64,000 bases of DNA from Silene latifolia (GCF_048544455.1 NC_133529.1:56952271-57016270), one strand, 5' to 3'. Shown: positions 1 through 11,608, counted from the stretch's first letter. Numbers and translations: made by a program. The notes: generated by a model from the letters alone, not told the origin.

Positions 1-284
1 ATTTAAAGGCGTCATTGATTGAAGCAGCGTCGAAAGGTTGATTGTCGAAGAATTTATCGTTCGATTGTAGAGAAAGAGAAACATGAATTTGATGATGGAA
101 GAGGCGATGGCGAAAGGTTAGAATGATGAGAGAGAAGCGGAATTAGAAAATGACTGAGATTACGCGGGTTTGGGGGGGACGCGCGAAAAAAGTTGGGGGT
201 TTGGTTAAGGTAATCTCAGCGTATTATTAGATCCAAGGGATGTTAAGTGGTTCTCATTATACTAGTGGTTCTCACGGATCCCGA

Positions 285-286
<2 letters not shown>
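1..286. other. No gene; possible end of a small transposon next to a TA microsatellite
   Basis: No open frame of note is present. On the minus strand this stretch reads as a gtgagaacca repeat followed by ccttggatct and ctgagatta. A comparable gtgagaac sequence, also abutting a TA tract, sits at 27785-28045, so both may be ends of small non-autonomous elements. This is inference from two similar stretches; no terminal repeats were paired here. Confidence 0.25.

Positions 287-357
<71 letters not shown>
287..357. repeat. (TA)n microsatellite
   Basis: About 35 uninterrupted TA dinucleotides separate the sequence at 1-286 from retrotransposon remains at 358 onward. Confidence 0.95.
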
Positions 358-363
<6 letters not shown>

Positions 364-2034
364 CTTACTAATTCAGGCTTGACAGAATCAGGGGAGTGAG
401 ATCTTATTAGGACATGCGTGTCAGGGTACTCATACCTGATCTATTTCCATGCAGGATGATGCTACACATGTGCCCCTAACTGGGTACTGTAATTGCTAGG
501 TGAGAAACTTACCTGACTCGGAAGGCTTTAAGGTTTCAAAATTACAATCCAAGGCTGATTTTTGTTCAGGTCAGAATCCAGCCAGTCAGTTTTGGATGTC
601 CCTGACTGGTTTGGTAATTGGAACTCCAGTATTGCTTTAATCCAATCAGGACTGACTGTTATGTCTCCTTTGGTCACCATGTAACTCATAAACTTACCAC
701 ATGTCATATAAAGTTGCACTTGGTAGGACCGAAATATCTTACAAGTATATCACAAGTAGCTTATAAATAATACACATGAATTATAAATCACAACCATGTT
801 AACTAGCAGGCCAGGATAGATTATGACTCCAAACGTTCATGCTGTATAATGTGTAACATGTTAATATTAAAAACTCTTTTGATCAAAGTTTCTAATCTCA
901 TATTAGTCATGCTTGATATATAATAGGGAAAAGTTAGTTAATAATCATGTAAGGATTCATAACAGTAGTATGATAATAGATCTAAGCATATCGGGAAAGG
1001 CTAGTCACGATAGGTTAATTCATCCTTCGAAAAGTCAATCAGGCCAGGCTTGGTCAATTTATTTTTCCTTGATCGGCCAGGTCAGGTTAGGCTTGACCGA
1101 CACTGGCATATCAGGACAGTCCAAAAACTATCATATGTAATATGGTCATTACTAAAAATATTTGATTTATATCTACCTTGGATGGAATGTGTACTTATGA
1201 TGACATATTTATTTAAAAGTTATGTAAAGGAGACGACTTACCTGTGTAGAAATATTACTTAATACCTTTAATGATTTATTTTTGTGTTATTGGGTTTCAT
1301 ACTTTTGATCAGCATTCCCTGTCTGGTCTGTCCTGATTGGATCTTTAAAGGCGGTCAGGCTTTATTAAGCGAGAAACTTTTTTTTTGAGAGCTCTTTCTT
1401 CATTGACGGTGTTCACTTTTTTTTTTGCTCTCATTCCACTAAGAGTGTAACACGTCGAGTATTATAAATCTCCTTGTGTCTAATCTCAAGCTTGGTACAT
1501 CCGTTTAGGGTTGAACTGAATGACCAGGCTTGTAATGACGTTGAGGCCTGCCCTGATACTGTCCAGAACTGACTTTGTAGCCTGTCACGATCAGGACTGG
1601 ATTGCCCCGCCATGCTTGAATTTTTGAAGTTCAAGGTTTCATTTCCTAAAAACATCAAATTATTAGAATTAAGAAAATTCACCATAGAATAAAAGCCAAA
1701 AGTACCGAAATTTTAAGATATATTGTTAACATTTTGTAAAACTTGTATTAGATCTTGGAAAACGTATCTTTAAAACTTTTTTTGTGACAAATATGTCATT
1801 GAAATCCACATTCTCTTAGTTAACGCTGAAAGTTGTTATACTTATGATCGTTGGAAGGAATTTTGACTTGATTTGGTAATTTTTCTTTTGGATATAGCAA
1901 TTCCTCATTGGAAATGGGAGTTATGGAAACTCTTGTATCAATCTTTCCCAAGGTTCTCAAACTTGTGAGAAGAGAAAATCTTTTGAACACTCTTATAGGA
2001 TTAATAAACTAGTTTCCCCACAGACGACGCCAAT
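358..2034 (-). mobile_element. Non-coding leader/internal part of a decayed gypsy-like LTR element
   Basis: This interval adjoins the primer-site end of the LTR at 2035-2827 and is read as its leader on the minus strand. It has no gag or pol frame; short frames such as 1431-1685 have no recognisable domain. It is studded with short words built from CCTGA and TCAGG (near 374, 590, 650, 815, 1040, 1080, 1330, 1520, 1550 and 1590), the same words as in the outer part of the adjoining LTR. No second LTR is visible toward position 358, so the element is truncated there. Confidence 0.5.
2016..2034 (-). other. Primer-binding-site region of the minus-strand gypsy-like element
   Basis: On the minus strand the bases after the LTR read ATTGGCGTCGTCTGTGGGG. 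This resembles the TGGCGCCGTCTGTGGG that follows the 5' LTR in many plant Ty3/gypsy elements. It fixes the orientation and the inner LTR edge at 2035. Confidence 0.55.
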
Positions 2035-2827
2035 TGTTTTGTCCATATTTTGCGCAGGGCTGGAAATACGACCATGGTAGAATAGTATGGGGGTTAACTA
2101 GTATTATCCTATTTCGATTTATCGTAATCGTATCTAGGCAGGATTCTTTATAATAAAAGTAGTGCACATAAGGTAAATAATATGACAAAAGAATTTGTAT
2201 GTGGAAAACCCTTGAATGGGAAAAAAACCACGGACACCAAGCCAGGAGAGGATTTCCCTATGATTTAAGAGGATAATAATATCACGAGCACAAAGTATAA
2301 TATTTTCTCTAAGTATTATAATAGTCTTGCTTGCAATGGGATAAGTTGTGTTGTGTATGTTAGAGTATGACTTGTCTTGCCAAATGATCTTCAAATGCTC
2401 CTTATATAGCCAAGCTGAATGGCTGCCAAATCTTTGTACTTAATGCTGAATATTCCTCCTTAATTGCTGTCTTTATTGCGCATTAATGCCTATTAATGGT
2501 CCTTCTTTATGACCAAATCTCTTCCTCTTTAATGACCATATTTATGTTGTATAAATCTTATATATAATTATCCATGACTTGGTCAAATGTTGACCTTACA
2601 CTTGACTGTTGTCCTTTCCGGCCTGGTGCCTGTCTTCTTATACCCTGGTGGCTTGACGTCCTGACACCCTAATTGTCGAGCCAGGGTTGAACTTGATCCT
2701 GAAGATGATGCGGGAGTCCAGGCTCATCGACTGGTGCCAAACTTGGACTACCCTGACGGGCCTGCCCTGATCGTCAGGCCAGGGAAGAATTCTATCCTGT
2801 CAGTAGTGCGAAATTCCAGGCCCAACA
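2035..2827 (-). mobile_element. 5' LTR of a gypsy-like element (793 bp)
   Basis: On the plus strand it starts TGTTTTGTCC next to the primer-site sequence and can be closed at ...GGCCCAACA, giving a TGTT...AACA inverted terminus as expected of an LTR. The outer 200 bp, which is the start of U3 in element orientation, is dense in CCTGA/TCAGG words. The outer edge was chosen from the TG/CA rule and from the switch at 2828 to the 3' end of a different gypsy element, so it could be off by several bases. Confidence 0.5.
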
Positions 2828-2891
2828 GATTGCTTTTTGAATTGTGTGATGCTTTGCTTGGGGACAAGCAAAGAGATGGTTTGGGGGAGTT
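2828..2891 (+). mobile_element. 3' end of gypsy internal region with polypurine tract
   Basis: It holds gctttgcttggggacaag and then tttgggggag. This combination is typical of the end of the internal domain of plant Athila/Tat-type gypsy elements; the purine run at 2880-2889 is the plus-strand primer site. Only 64 bp survive upstream of the LTR because another element's LTR occupies 2035-2827. Confidence 0.6.
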
Positions 2892-4115
2892 TGATGATTA
2901 TTTCTATACATTTATATGCCTCCCTTTAGTTACTTTTGATACGGTTTTCATGCTAGTTTATATTAATTATATGCCATTTATGCTAGAATGTTGTTACTTC
3001 CGCTATTTGGTGTTTAGTACAGGAAAGATGTATTTATGGAGTAAATGGATGAAATGAGCACCGCGGAGGGGGCATGAAGGAATACACGGAGTATGGCACG
3101 GGAATATAGAAGAATAAAGGAAAAGAAGTGAAGAAGACAACACGAAGTAAAGAGCTGAAATAGGAGAATACTCGATCAAGTCTGAGTACACTCGATCGAG
3201 TGGGTGTGTACTCGATCGAGTGCACCTAGGCTCGATCGAGTATACATCGATTTGGCAGTTTCTGTGCAATTTCCTAAAGTCGGTTTATGTTTACTATAAA
3301 TACCTAATTAGTACCCTATTATAATTTACGCTTTATTTACTTCTAGATAAACCCTAGAAAACTCTTAGTTTAGTTTTATTGCTCTTATTTCAGATCTAAG
3401 CACTCACTAATTACGGTACTATTGTTAATCTTTCCTCAATTATTAATCATTCAGTTATTATTCATCTTATTATTGCCTTTAATCATGTTTTCTACTATTG
3501 TTATTGTTATGTTTATCACTAGTATGCGTAGCTAATTTATTTATCTAGGGTGAATGGGGATCGAGGTTGTTAGAAGGGGATCATATTAATGAACTGGTAG
3601 TTAAAATAGCTTCTTTGTTATTGTTCAGTTATTGTCTTGAATCTAGTTAATTAGTTTCTGAAAGATTGTTTAACTAGTATTGCAAACTAGGATTTTCACC
3701 GACCGGGTTAAGACTAGTATAGGTAACGATAACTGAATAGACTGACTTAATGATAGCGACCGCATAATAAGTTTTGATCTAAAGAGCATATTAGAATCGA
3801 CCGATCATATGACCTTAAACAACATAAATTGGTCTATCAATGAATTAAATCATACCCCGGATAACTACCTAGTGAACCTAATCCCTAGACCTTTTAATAT
3901 TATTGAATTCATCTTATTTACTTTTATTGCAATTAGTTGATAGAAATCAAACAAACAACCTTCAAGAAATTGTTACTTTAAGACGGACTTAAATATTAGC
4001 AAATTGAATAATTAACTCGCCTCCCTGTGGATTCGACCATTTCTTACTGCTAGCTACTAGTTAGTTGAGAATAAGATTTATTTTGATAGGCCAAGGACTG
4101 AAAATAACCTTATCA
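2892..4115 (+). mobile_element. 3' LTR of an Athila/Tat-type gypsy element (1224 bp)
   Basis: It starts TGATGA directly after the polypurine tract and ends TTATCA, giving TGAT...ATCA termini. Near the end it carries ctccctgtggattcgacc (about 4022-4039), a sequence well known near the 3' edge of Athila/Tat LTRs. No second LTR or PBS follows, so it is the end of a truncated copy. It contains a TCGATCGA word cluster at 3170-3245. Confidence 0.65.
3170..3245. repeat. TCGATCGA palindrome cluster in the LTR
   Basis: Four copies of an ACTCGATCGAGT-like palindrome (one degenerate, ctcgatcaag) occur at about 20-bp spacing, roughly 280 bp inside the LTR start. The same word appears in the gypsy elements at 24.5, 26.5, 40.3, 41.5 and 44.6 kb. 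Confidence 0.85.
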
Positions 4116-5279
4116 AGTATGTAGATAGTCTTGTATATAAGCTGGAATTAATAACAGGTACATGAAAGCAATTCGAGAAAACAAAAAAAATAAACCAAGC
4201 ACAAACTCTCTATTCCACACTTTCTCTGTCTCCTTCCCTCCCTAAGAAAGATGAGTATGATTTAAAAAAATATGAGATTTCAAATTTATACGATTTAAGA
4301 AATTTGAGATTTCAAAATTATCAAGCGGGAAGAAATATGTCGAAGGTCATGTAGGACTGCACTGACACTAACATTAGAAAACACATAAAAAAGGCCCCTT
4401 ATAGGACGTGGGAAGTTTAAGATCAAACTAATAATCACATCCTAATAATCACATCTGAAGTTGGGATTTCTTTATGCTCATGATTGCCCATCTTAGTAAT
4501 TCCCTTCTCCTCTACCAAAACCTCATGTTAGGGCCTATGAAAGTGATAAAAGGTTAATGAATATTTATCAGTTAGTAAGTTTCCTAGAACAAAATTGTCA
4601 CTGGTGTATCATTGTTATATTATCTTCTGAACATTACTCTGTGTATAGGGTTTTGTTGAAAAAATATCGGAAAGGCATTATTTTATACAATTCATATTTT
4701 TTTAGCACAAAGCAATTAAATTTTTTACGATGCTATCAAGTCACATAGACCAGCCAATGGTTGGGATTGGAATGGAGAGCGAAACTTACATGATTGAAGG
4801 TGGCTGAGAAAAGCTCAACTCGCACTCACCGGATACAAAATCAAATAGAAATCAGAACAATCAACAAAGATAAGGTTATCTTATTCAATTGTCTAGTAAT
4901 AAAGATAATGCCATCAAATACATTCAACACTCTCCCAACTTTATATTAAGGTGGGTTACTTGGGTCACAATCTCTCCTACATTTTTTTTATATAAAATGC
5001 ATAAATTTGTTCAAGCTACAAGCCGAGATCAGACCTTCACTCCTACACTTCAAATTATCACAAACCCGCCTATCATATTTAGATCAACACGCCATTTAGT
5101 TACTTCTACGCTGTCACGATCAGTAGCACACTTTTTGTCAGGGGACAACCATCAGCAACAACATTTATTGACTGATTCTCGGCACACCAACAATTGTGGA
5201 CAAATTCGCCTCCAATCAATGATTAAAGTGTATATATAAATCGAACCCAACTGTACTCAAAATAAGGACGTCAACTTAC
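4116..5279. other. Flank with no identifiable gene
   Basis: AT-rich DNA between the gypsy LTR and the LRR pseudo-exons. The only open frames (63 and 116 residues) have no recognisable domain and skewed composition. A short tandem similarity (gatttaa...gagatttcaaa) is present at 4255-4320. Confidence 0.5.
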
Positions 5280-5501
5280 ATTTTGGGCAAAGGTCCGAGT
5301 CTGTGACAAATCCAGTAAGTGGCCAGTAAGATGGTTGTCATTCAGTTTCTATAAATCATGATTTTTTGAAGATTATAAGAGGAAAAAAAGGATGGCATTT
5401 ACAAGGGTATATAAATAAAAAGAGAGAAATAAAAGCTTACAATGTGATGAGATTGGTAAGTGAAGAGCTACTATCGGGGATGCTTCCTGTAAAATTGTTA
5501 C
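5280..5501 (-). pseudogene. Leucine-rich-repeat receptor-like pseudo-exons (STRUBBELIG-family-like)
   Basis: Two consecutive minus-strand exons are bounded by splice sites. Exon 5441-5501, after tttcag, encodes NNFTGSIPDS followed by SSLTNLITL, a plant-type LRR; its donor is GTAAGC. Exon 5280-5348, after ttatag, encodes LNDNHLTGHLLDLSQ and ends at GTAAGT. The LNDNHLTG-like spacing recalls the ectodomain of LRR-V (STRUBBELIG-receptor) kinases, which are membrane receptors. The exon lengths (61 and 69 nt) depart from the usual 72-nt LRR exon, and joining the two creates a frame break with a stop. No signal peptide, transmembrane or kinase exon was found nearby, so this is a decayed gene fragment. 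The family assignment is tentative; the LRR call is firm. Confidence 0.55.
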
Positions 5502-6234
5502 CTGAAAGAAAACCGATGTGGTGAAGGTGACCGTATGTTTTAAGTTTATGTACACAGGTCTTGAGGGACAGTACATAAAAGGTAAAAAAATAACGTTATT
5601 TCTAAGCACTACGCTAGACGTTTTTGAACTGGTTTCCATAGACTTTTTCATGAAAAAATAGAACACGTCATGATACATGAAACCAACTCTCTCACATTCC
5701 AATGATGATTGTCTAATTTGTGAAAGCAACACACGTCCAACCACTAACCAGTGTAATGACTTTAAAGCATATAATGAAAAATTAATGCACAAAGAAGTTA
5801 TTGATTATGGAAAGGGTCCAAACACCATTTCCCTTCGTTTTCTCATTTTTTGCGAAAGAGACAAACTGAACAAAATTTACTTTGTAACATCCAACATCAA
5901 TTATAATTTAGATTTACCTCCTCATTGATAATAGTTGTTGAAATTGAATATAGGTACATGATTTACTGGTTCTCCGTCCTGAAAGAGAAACATGCCCTAC
6001 TAAAATTCTCCCCATAGCTGTATAAACAACAGGCTGCCTTCAAAGACAGAGAGGAACTTATTAATAACTCTTGAAAATTGAAGAGTCTATCGATCCGAAA
6101 TACTCGGGGGGGGGGGGGGTGAATTGAGGATTTAAAACTTTTGAAAGCTTTTTCGATTGTATGAATATAATTGATTATTTAAAGTTTATTGATTAAACTT
6201 TAACTAATCAACCAGAACGACAAATACAGGCAAC

Positions 6235-6545
6235 CACAACGGCCCTTTAACAACGATTATTCACGAAAATCACAATAGACGTTGTAGAATGTATGGCGCG
6301 AATTTTACTAAAATCAATTACAACGGGTATGGTTATAAAACCGTTGTTATTAGTTTTAACAACGGGTCACACATGCACAACCGTTGTTAATAATTTGGCG
6401 CAAAATTGGCGCAAAGTTAGTGAAAAGTAATCACAACGGTTATTTTTGAAACCCGTTGTTAAAACTTATTTAACAACGGGTGTTTTTTACAACCGTTGTT
6501 AAAACATATTTCACAACGGTTGTTGTTTAATAACCGTTGTCAATA
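6235..6545. repeat. CACTA left subterminal repeats
   Basis: About ten copies of acaacgg(g/t) or its complement ccgttgtt are spaced irregularly in both orientations. Such repeats are bound by the transposase accessory protein in characterised CACTA elements. Confidence 0.8.
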
Positions 6546-6911
6546 CCTTCCATACTATAAACCACACAAACAGAAAGTCTGCTGCCCACAAAACACAACC
6601 CTTAATACACAAACACAAACACAAACACAGGAGACAAACAAACACAAAACACACACTCTCTTTCTCTCTTTCTCTCTTTCTCACTTTCTCATCGCCGCTT
6701 TATCTTCTCGCCGTCCTTTGTTGATTTCATCGTCTATTACGTTCTGTATTTATCGGCTAAATCTCGCCACATCCGTTAGTTTCATCGTCATTATTTTCTT
6801 TTTCTATTTATTTCTTTTGCATGTATGTGTTTTTATCGACCATTATGTTATTTGAATCTAGTTAGTTAGTAAAACAATGAAGAAGCAAGATGAAGAAGCA
6901 AGATAAACATA

Positions 6912-6914
<3 letters not shown>

Positions 6915-6981
<67 letters not shown>
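6915..6981. repeat. (TA)n microsatellite inside the CACTA element
   Basis: About 33 TA units lie between the left arm and the small ORF. Confidence 0.95.
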
Positions 6982-6986
<5 letters not shown>

Positions 6987-7007
6987 AATACATAAATTAA
7001 AAAAAAA

Positions 7008-7295
7008 TTACATATATAAAAATGCAATTCTTATATTTTCATAGAGGATCTTATTCTCCTCTATCGTATCCGTCCTCTCCTCCTTGGCTATTTGGAGGTT
7101 CCGTTCGCAGATTGCTATATCGTCATATAGCTGCAACTGCTGCTGCTCCGTCAAGCCATCTTCTTTGGCGTGCTTCAGTGCGGATCGAGCATCCGCAAGG
7201 TAGCTCCTGAAACTTTCCTCAATATGGAGGAACCGGCGGATGAAGTTGTTGTTGTTCTCGATCATGGTAAGAGTCTTAAGGATGAAATCATTCAT
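7008..7295 (-). CDS. Small unknown ORF inside the CACTA element (95 aa)
   Basis: The predicted product is charged and mostly helical, with heptad-like spacing in its middle (ARSALKHAKEDGLTEQQQLQ). It is the only substantial frame in the CACTA element and reads with the element's CACTAC-terminal strand. I do not recognise it. It could be the degenerate end of an accessory ORF or captured host sequence. No splice partner was identified, and expression is unsupported. Confidence 0.35.
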   Translation of the reverse strand: MNDFILKTLTMIENNNNFIRRFLHIEESFRSYLADARSALKHAKEDGLTEQQQLQLYDDIAICERNLQIAKEERTDTIEENKILYENIRIAFLYM

Positions 7296-7663
7296 TTTGT
7301 TGGAGTTTTTGGAGTTTGTTTTGAAAGATTAAGTAGAGTTTGTTTTAGCAGTTAGGGTTTGGAGATGAATATATTGAGATAATGGAAATGTTAGTTGAGA
7401 TAATGCAATGTATTTATACTAAGCAATGTGTGAGTTGAGTTGCTTTTTAATTAATATATATGTTAGGAAGTTGTGCCATAATCATCATCATATCTCTCAA
7501 TAATGCTGCTTCAAATCTTATTACTAACCCTTCTCATTCCATATTATCCGTTCATATGTACAGTTATGTCAGTAATAATGCATGCATCGGAATTCTAACG
7601 GGCCGTAATTATGCATGCATCTAGTAATATTTAATTTAATTTTTTTTTATTTTTTAAGAACAA

Positions 7664-7915
7664 ACAACAACGGTTATTTACAAAAAACCCGTTGTCTTTA
7701 GTTATAACAACGGTTTTGTATATTAAAACCCGTTGTTATAACTTTCCCCCCAAAATTGAGTCACACTTTCCACAACGGGTTTTTATACATAAAACCGTTG
7801 TTAATAGTTTTAACAACGGTTTCCTTAAGAAAACCAACCGTTGTTATAACCTTTTACAACGGACGCTTTAACAACGTCCGCTTTTTTATATAACAACGGT
7901 TTTTGACCGTTGTTA
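7664..7915. repeat. CACTA right subterminal repeats
   Basis: Repeated caacggtt/aaccgttgtt words in both orientations mirror the left arm and run to within 20 bp of the canonical CACTAC terminus. Confidence 0.8.
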
Positions 7916-9390
7916 TAGCCTGTATCTGTAGTAGTGAACTAATGAATGTTAAACAAAATAAACAAACGAACGAAAGAGAGGAGACATGCGGTTTTTGAAG
8001 TGGTTCAGTTTCACAAGTCGAAACCTACGTCCACTATTCTCGATTAATAAATTTAGTACCTTTCTACGGATTACAAATTTACTAACCCAACTCGTACAAC
8101 TAACTCTAGCTGTAACTCAATGAGTACCGTTAAATACTCGAGTGACTAACTTACGCTAATAAGAAAGCACTAATGATTCTTGCAAAGGTTCACGTTAATG
8201 AACAAGTAAGAAATCAAATAAGCATTATTATCTTATAACGATAACTTAACAAATGAATATAAGAGTTTAAAACACACGACCGTTCAAAAATAACAAAACG
8301 GTTTTCTGCTTTGTAACACACGATTTTGCTTTGTGAAAATAAGATCAATTTTTATGCTTAAGGTCTCTACATTAAATGTTGCAAAGAGCAAAGTATTTAT
8401 AGGAAGGAAAGAATAAGGCAATTCGGTTTCTAGAAACCCTAATGGCCGAAAATAGGAGATATGTTAACAAATCATATCTTTTATTATTTTTTTCCTAAAA
8501 GCCTAAAAGATAATAAAGAATATTCCAAAAGATAGAATATAATCTATTCAATTATTATCTTTACTATAAATTCTAAGATATGATAAGATTTTCTATCCCA
8601 AGAATATCTTTAATCATAAACAAATATATTAAGTAAGATATACAAGATATGTAAAGATATAAAATCTTTACCAAATATATCTTAGTTTACACGAGATGTC
8701 ACGGCTCATATGCCTCGTGACTCGTGCAAACCCTAGCTCAATATATGGGTTAGAATTTAGGTTTTAAGAGAGGCTTTGTTTAAACCCTAATTAGTAGCAT
8801 GGTCCAACTCATAAGTTGACCCAAAACGACTACTAGTCAACGTTCAACAAGGAACCGAACTCCGCACTAAACCTGGCTTTATCAAGTAAATACGTTTATC
8901 AAAACATTTAAAATAAACTTTAAACAATTTTAAAAACAATTTTAAAACATTATATGTCGTGTATAGTAAACTCAGCATATCAATGTTATAGTAAGAGAGC
9001 TATAACATTGAGCTCTTTTACTAGTAATGTTATAGCTGCAAAGCTATAACTTTACTAATTCAAGAAACTCATTCTTGGTTATCATTACGAGATAATCACC
9101 TATACTATTCTAATCTTCAGGGAGATCTTCGAGTATAGGCTACGTCATCATCCAAGCTTGATTAATCTTTAGACGGACTTCGTCTTCACATAAATCTTGA
9201 ATGAATCTTCACATCATTTGATCTTGAATTGAGGCTTGACTATTGTATACTTCCATCACAACTTCCTTTATTGCTTGTATTAGATAAATCGAATCTAAAA
9301 GACTTAGACAAACGATTACGCGCAGCAAGTATATATATTATAAAGCACCTTGACATCATCAAAACATAAACATATATACTATATGGTTCA

Positions 9391-9407
9391 ACAAATTCCC
9401 CCTTTTT
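9391..9407 (-). other. SIRE polypurine tract
   Basis: On the minus strand AAAAAGGGGGAATTTGT immediately precedes the LTR start TGAACC. This is the primer for plus-strand DNA synthesis and fixes the inner LTR edge at 9390. Confidence 0.85.
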
Positions 9408-9918
9408 GATGATGGCAAGCCTCCTAATTTTGTGACTAAGTAAAGAGTTCCCCCTCAATATAATACCGTCATCTTAATAATAAAGATCAACGTAAGATCA
9501 AGACGATTAACATAAAATCGAAACTTTAAGGACTTTAAGAGACAATTGGTCTTGACAAGGAGTAAGCTTAGGTATATGCTTACCATAGACGTTCTTTCCC
9601 CCTCTTGACATCATTGAAAAGTTAAGAACAAAAATGAAATGACTAGAATAATATAAGATGAAACAAGAGATAAAACGTCATAGAAAATAATATTAGCACG
9701 CATAACTATAAGCATCTAGAGGATTAATTATCATACAAACTTAAGAAAACATGTTTGATGCCAAAGGGCCGAATAAACACATGTTTAGAGAGATACTTAG
9801 GCCATAATCCACAAGTATATGCCAAAATGGGCCGAATTTAAGTTTGCAAAATACACCATCAAGATAAAGAAAAGATACTAAAAGGAGAAAGTGCTAGATA
9901 AGGCAAGGTGAGACAAGG
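9408..9918 (-). other. Non-coding spacer between env-like ORF and polypurine tract
   Basis: AT-rich, no reading frame of note. In SIRE elements the region after the extra ORF is normally untranslated. Confidence 0.5.
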
Positions 9919-11608
9919 TCAAATGTTTCGGGTTTTGTATGGGTTCACGTAGTCGGGGCGGGTACGATGTTCCAAGGCATTGAGACGATCAAAGAAGCTC
10001 CTCACAAGCTGAGAAAGACTTTGAATACTTCGTTGAAAGTTGAGTATCTTCAAGGACAAAGCTTTAGTCGCCTCCAAAGTTAGTGATTGATCATTTGCCA
10101 TAGCTTTTCCATACATAACCAAAGCACCGCCTTGACTCGTGAGAAAGGTAAGACGATCTCCATATGGGAACACTTCCCCACGGATGGCCTTCAACTCCCT
10201 CTGAAAACCCATTAGCCTCTTATCCACCTCATCCATCCAAGAATAAACCCGAGAAGCATCCAAAACCGACTCCAAAGACCGTGATGGTCCAACTTGTGAT
10301 AAAACCGTAGCCAAGTTGGTGGATTGCTCCTCAAACTTCTTCATTAAAGTAGTCATAAAACTTTCCAATTTTGCCTCCATTGGCCCCAAACCCGAATCAC
10401 TCGGAATCTTCTCAACATCCTTGACAAGTAATAACTCGGGTCCATCAACTATAAGACCCATAAGCTTAATCAAGCGATCACACATACAATCCTTTGCACT
10501 TACATTGTAGCTATCCCGTCCCACCACTCGTTTCACTTCTAACAATCGAGACACCCACATCCCATATGGAAGGTCGATTGTTGTACTAAATTTCTCCTTG
10601 GTAACCGTGAGACTCGTTTGGACTATACGATGTAAAACAAGACTCGCTAAATTCACCTTTTGTCTTTCCCACCATGAGTAAATAATAATAGCCTCATAAC
10701 TCGAAACCTTGTCTCGTCCTCCTCTTCTCGGCACAACCGTGTTCCAAAAAAAGTTTAAGAGGAACTTAATTTTCGCCGAGAGAGGACGAACAACAATGTT
10801 CCCACCATCCGTCCCAACATCCTCAAAATACTTCTTAACCAACAACTCCTTGTCACTAACAACATTAGACCATTCAAGACTCGGATTAATTTCAATTCCG
10901 TCATCGGGAACCGAAAAAGCAGAGCAAAAATCCGAAGTAGAAACCGTCACCTCAACACCATTAACCAATGCATGCAAGACCCCTTTCTTAATCGACACAC
11001 TAGCAAAGAATTGAACAACTTCAACCGGATTAATTGGACCCGAAAATTGACTAATGTGACTCCACCCTTGAAAATCAAGAAAATCAATAAAAAAACTTAA
11101 GTGCGGGAACATTAAACAACCAAGATTTGGGATAATACCTTCCTCTATGTATAGAATACTTCAAGACATGAGAAACAAGAATGCTTTCGTCATGAGTCAA
11201 CCGGACTCGATTTAACCCTTCTTTTGTTGTGGCTTTCGAAACATCCCGGAGTAAAGTTCGTGCAACACCATTCCTTACAATAACCTCGGGTTCCTCAATA
11301 TCGTTATCCTCATCAACAACTACCTTATTCTTCCCTTTTAAAAGGCGGCGTATTTTTCCCTCGGACACCGTGTCATTCCGACCGTGAAACAGGGGTGTAG
11401 ATAAGTTTGGTTGAGGTGAAGGAAAGCTAGAAGAATTAAGATCATGAGATGGTAGTAGTGATGACGGCATGTGAAGGTGGCGGTTTTGTTGATTTCGAGT
11501 TGATGATCGGGTCTTTGCAGGTTGTGAATTCATGGTGATGTTGATGGTTGAGTGAAGAAGGTGATGATGAGATTGTGGTAATTTTTTTAGAAGAGAAAAA
11601 GTATGCAA
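9919..11608 (-). pseudogene. SIRE env-like ORF (frameshifted)
   Basis: Two minus-strand frames, 11084-11608 (174 aa) and 9919-11112 (397 aa), overlap by 29 bp and together fill the position of the third ORF of SIRE elements, downstream of pol. The first frame starts MNSQPAKTRSSTRNQ, a basic, disordered N-terminus ending in RLLKGKNKVVV. The second has GWSHISQFSGPINPVEVVQF followed by FFASVSIKKGV, in the style of the plant transposon protein domain (Transposase_32) often found in these ORFs. No signal peptide or convincing transmembrane segment was seen, so env-like describes position, not proven function. A frameshift near 11100 separates the halves. Confidence 0.55.

Larger units (their letters stand above)
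6213..7936 (-). mobile_element. Non-autonomous CACTA (En/Spm) transposon, 1724 bp
   Basis: The right end, read inward on the minus strand, is CACTACTACAGATACAGG, a canonical CACTA terminus. The left end (6213-6230) is CAGAACGACAAATACAGG, matching it at 14 of 18 positions. A 3-bp duplication AAC flanks it (6210-6212, 7937-7939), and the sister LTR keeps the unoccupied site at about 18807. Both subterminal regions (6235-6545 and 7664-7915) are filled with AACAACGG/CCGTTGTT words in both orientations, as expected of transposase-binding repeats. No transposase gene is present, so it depended on an autonomous partner. Confidence 0.9.
6079..9390 (-). mobile_element. 3' LTR of the SIRE element, split by a CACTA insertion
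   Basis: It matches the right LTR at 18683-20262 from tgaagagt...tatcgatcc to atatggttca. Removing 6213-7936 and one copy of the AAC duplication restores an uninterrupted match. In a 150-bp sample (9241-9390 against 20113-20262) three differences were seen, about 2 percent. A poly-G run at about 6107-6119 is longer than in the sister LTR. Confidence 0.9.

Noticed and set aside
5373..5792. 139-aa minus-strand open frame
   Set aside because: It overlaps the LRR exon in another frame and has no domain; the splice-bounded LRR reading explains part of the interval better.
6496..6855. 119-aa plus-strand frame in the CACTA element
   Set aside because: It runs through subterminal repeats and a TC-rich tract, with low-complexity TQTQTQ and LSFSLS peptides.
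10316..11014. Plus-strand frames opposite the env-like ORF
   Set aside because: Antisense shadows of the longer minus-strand frame.
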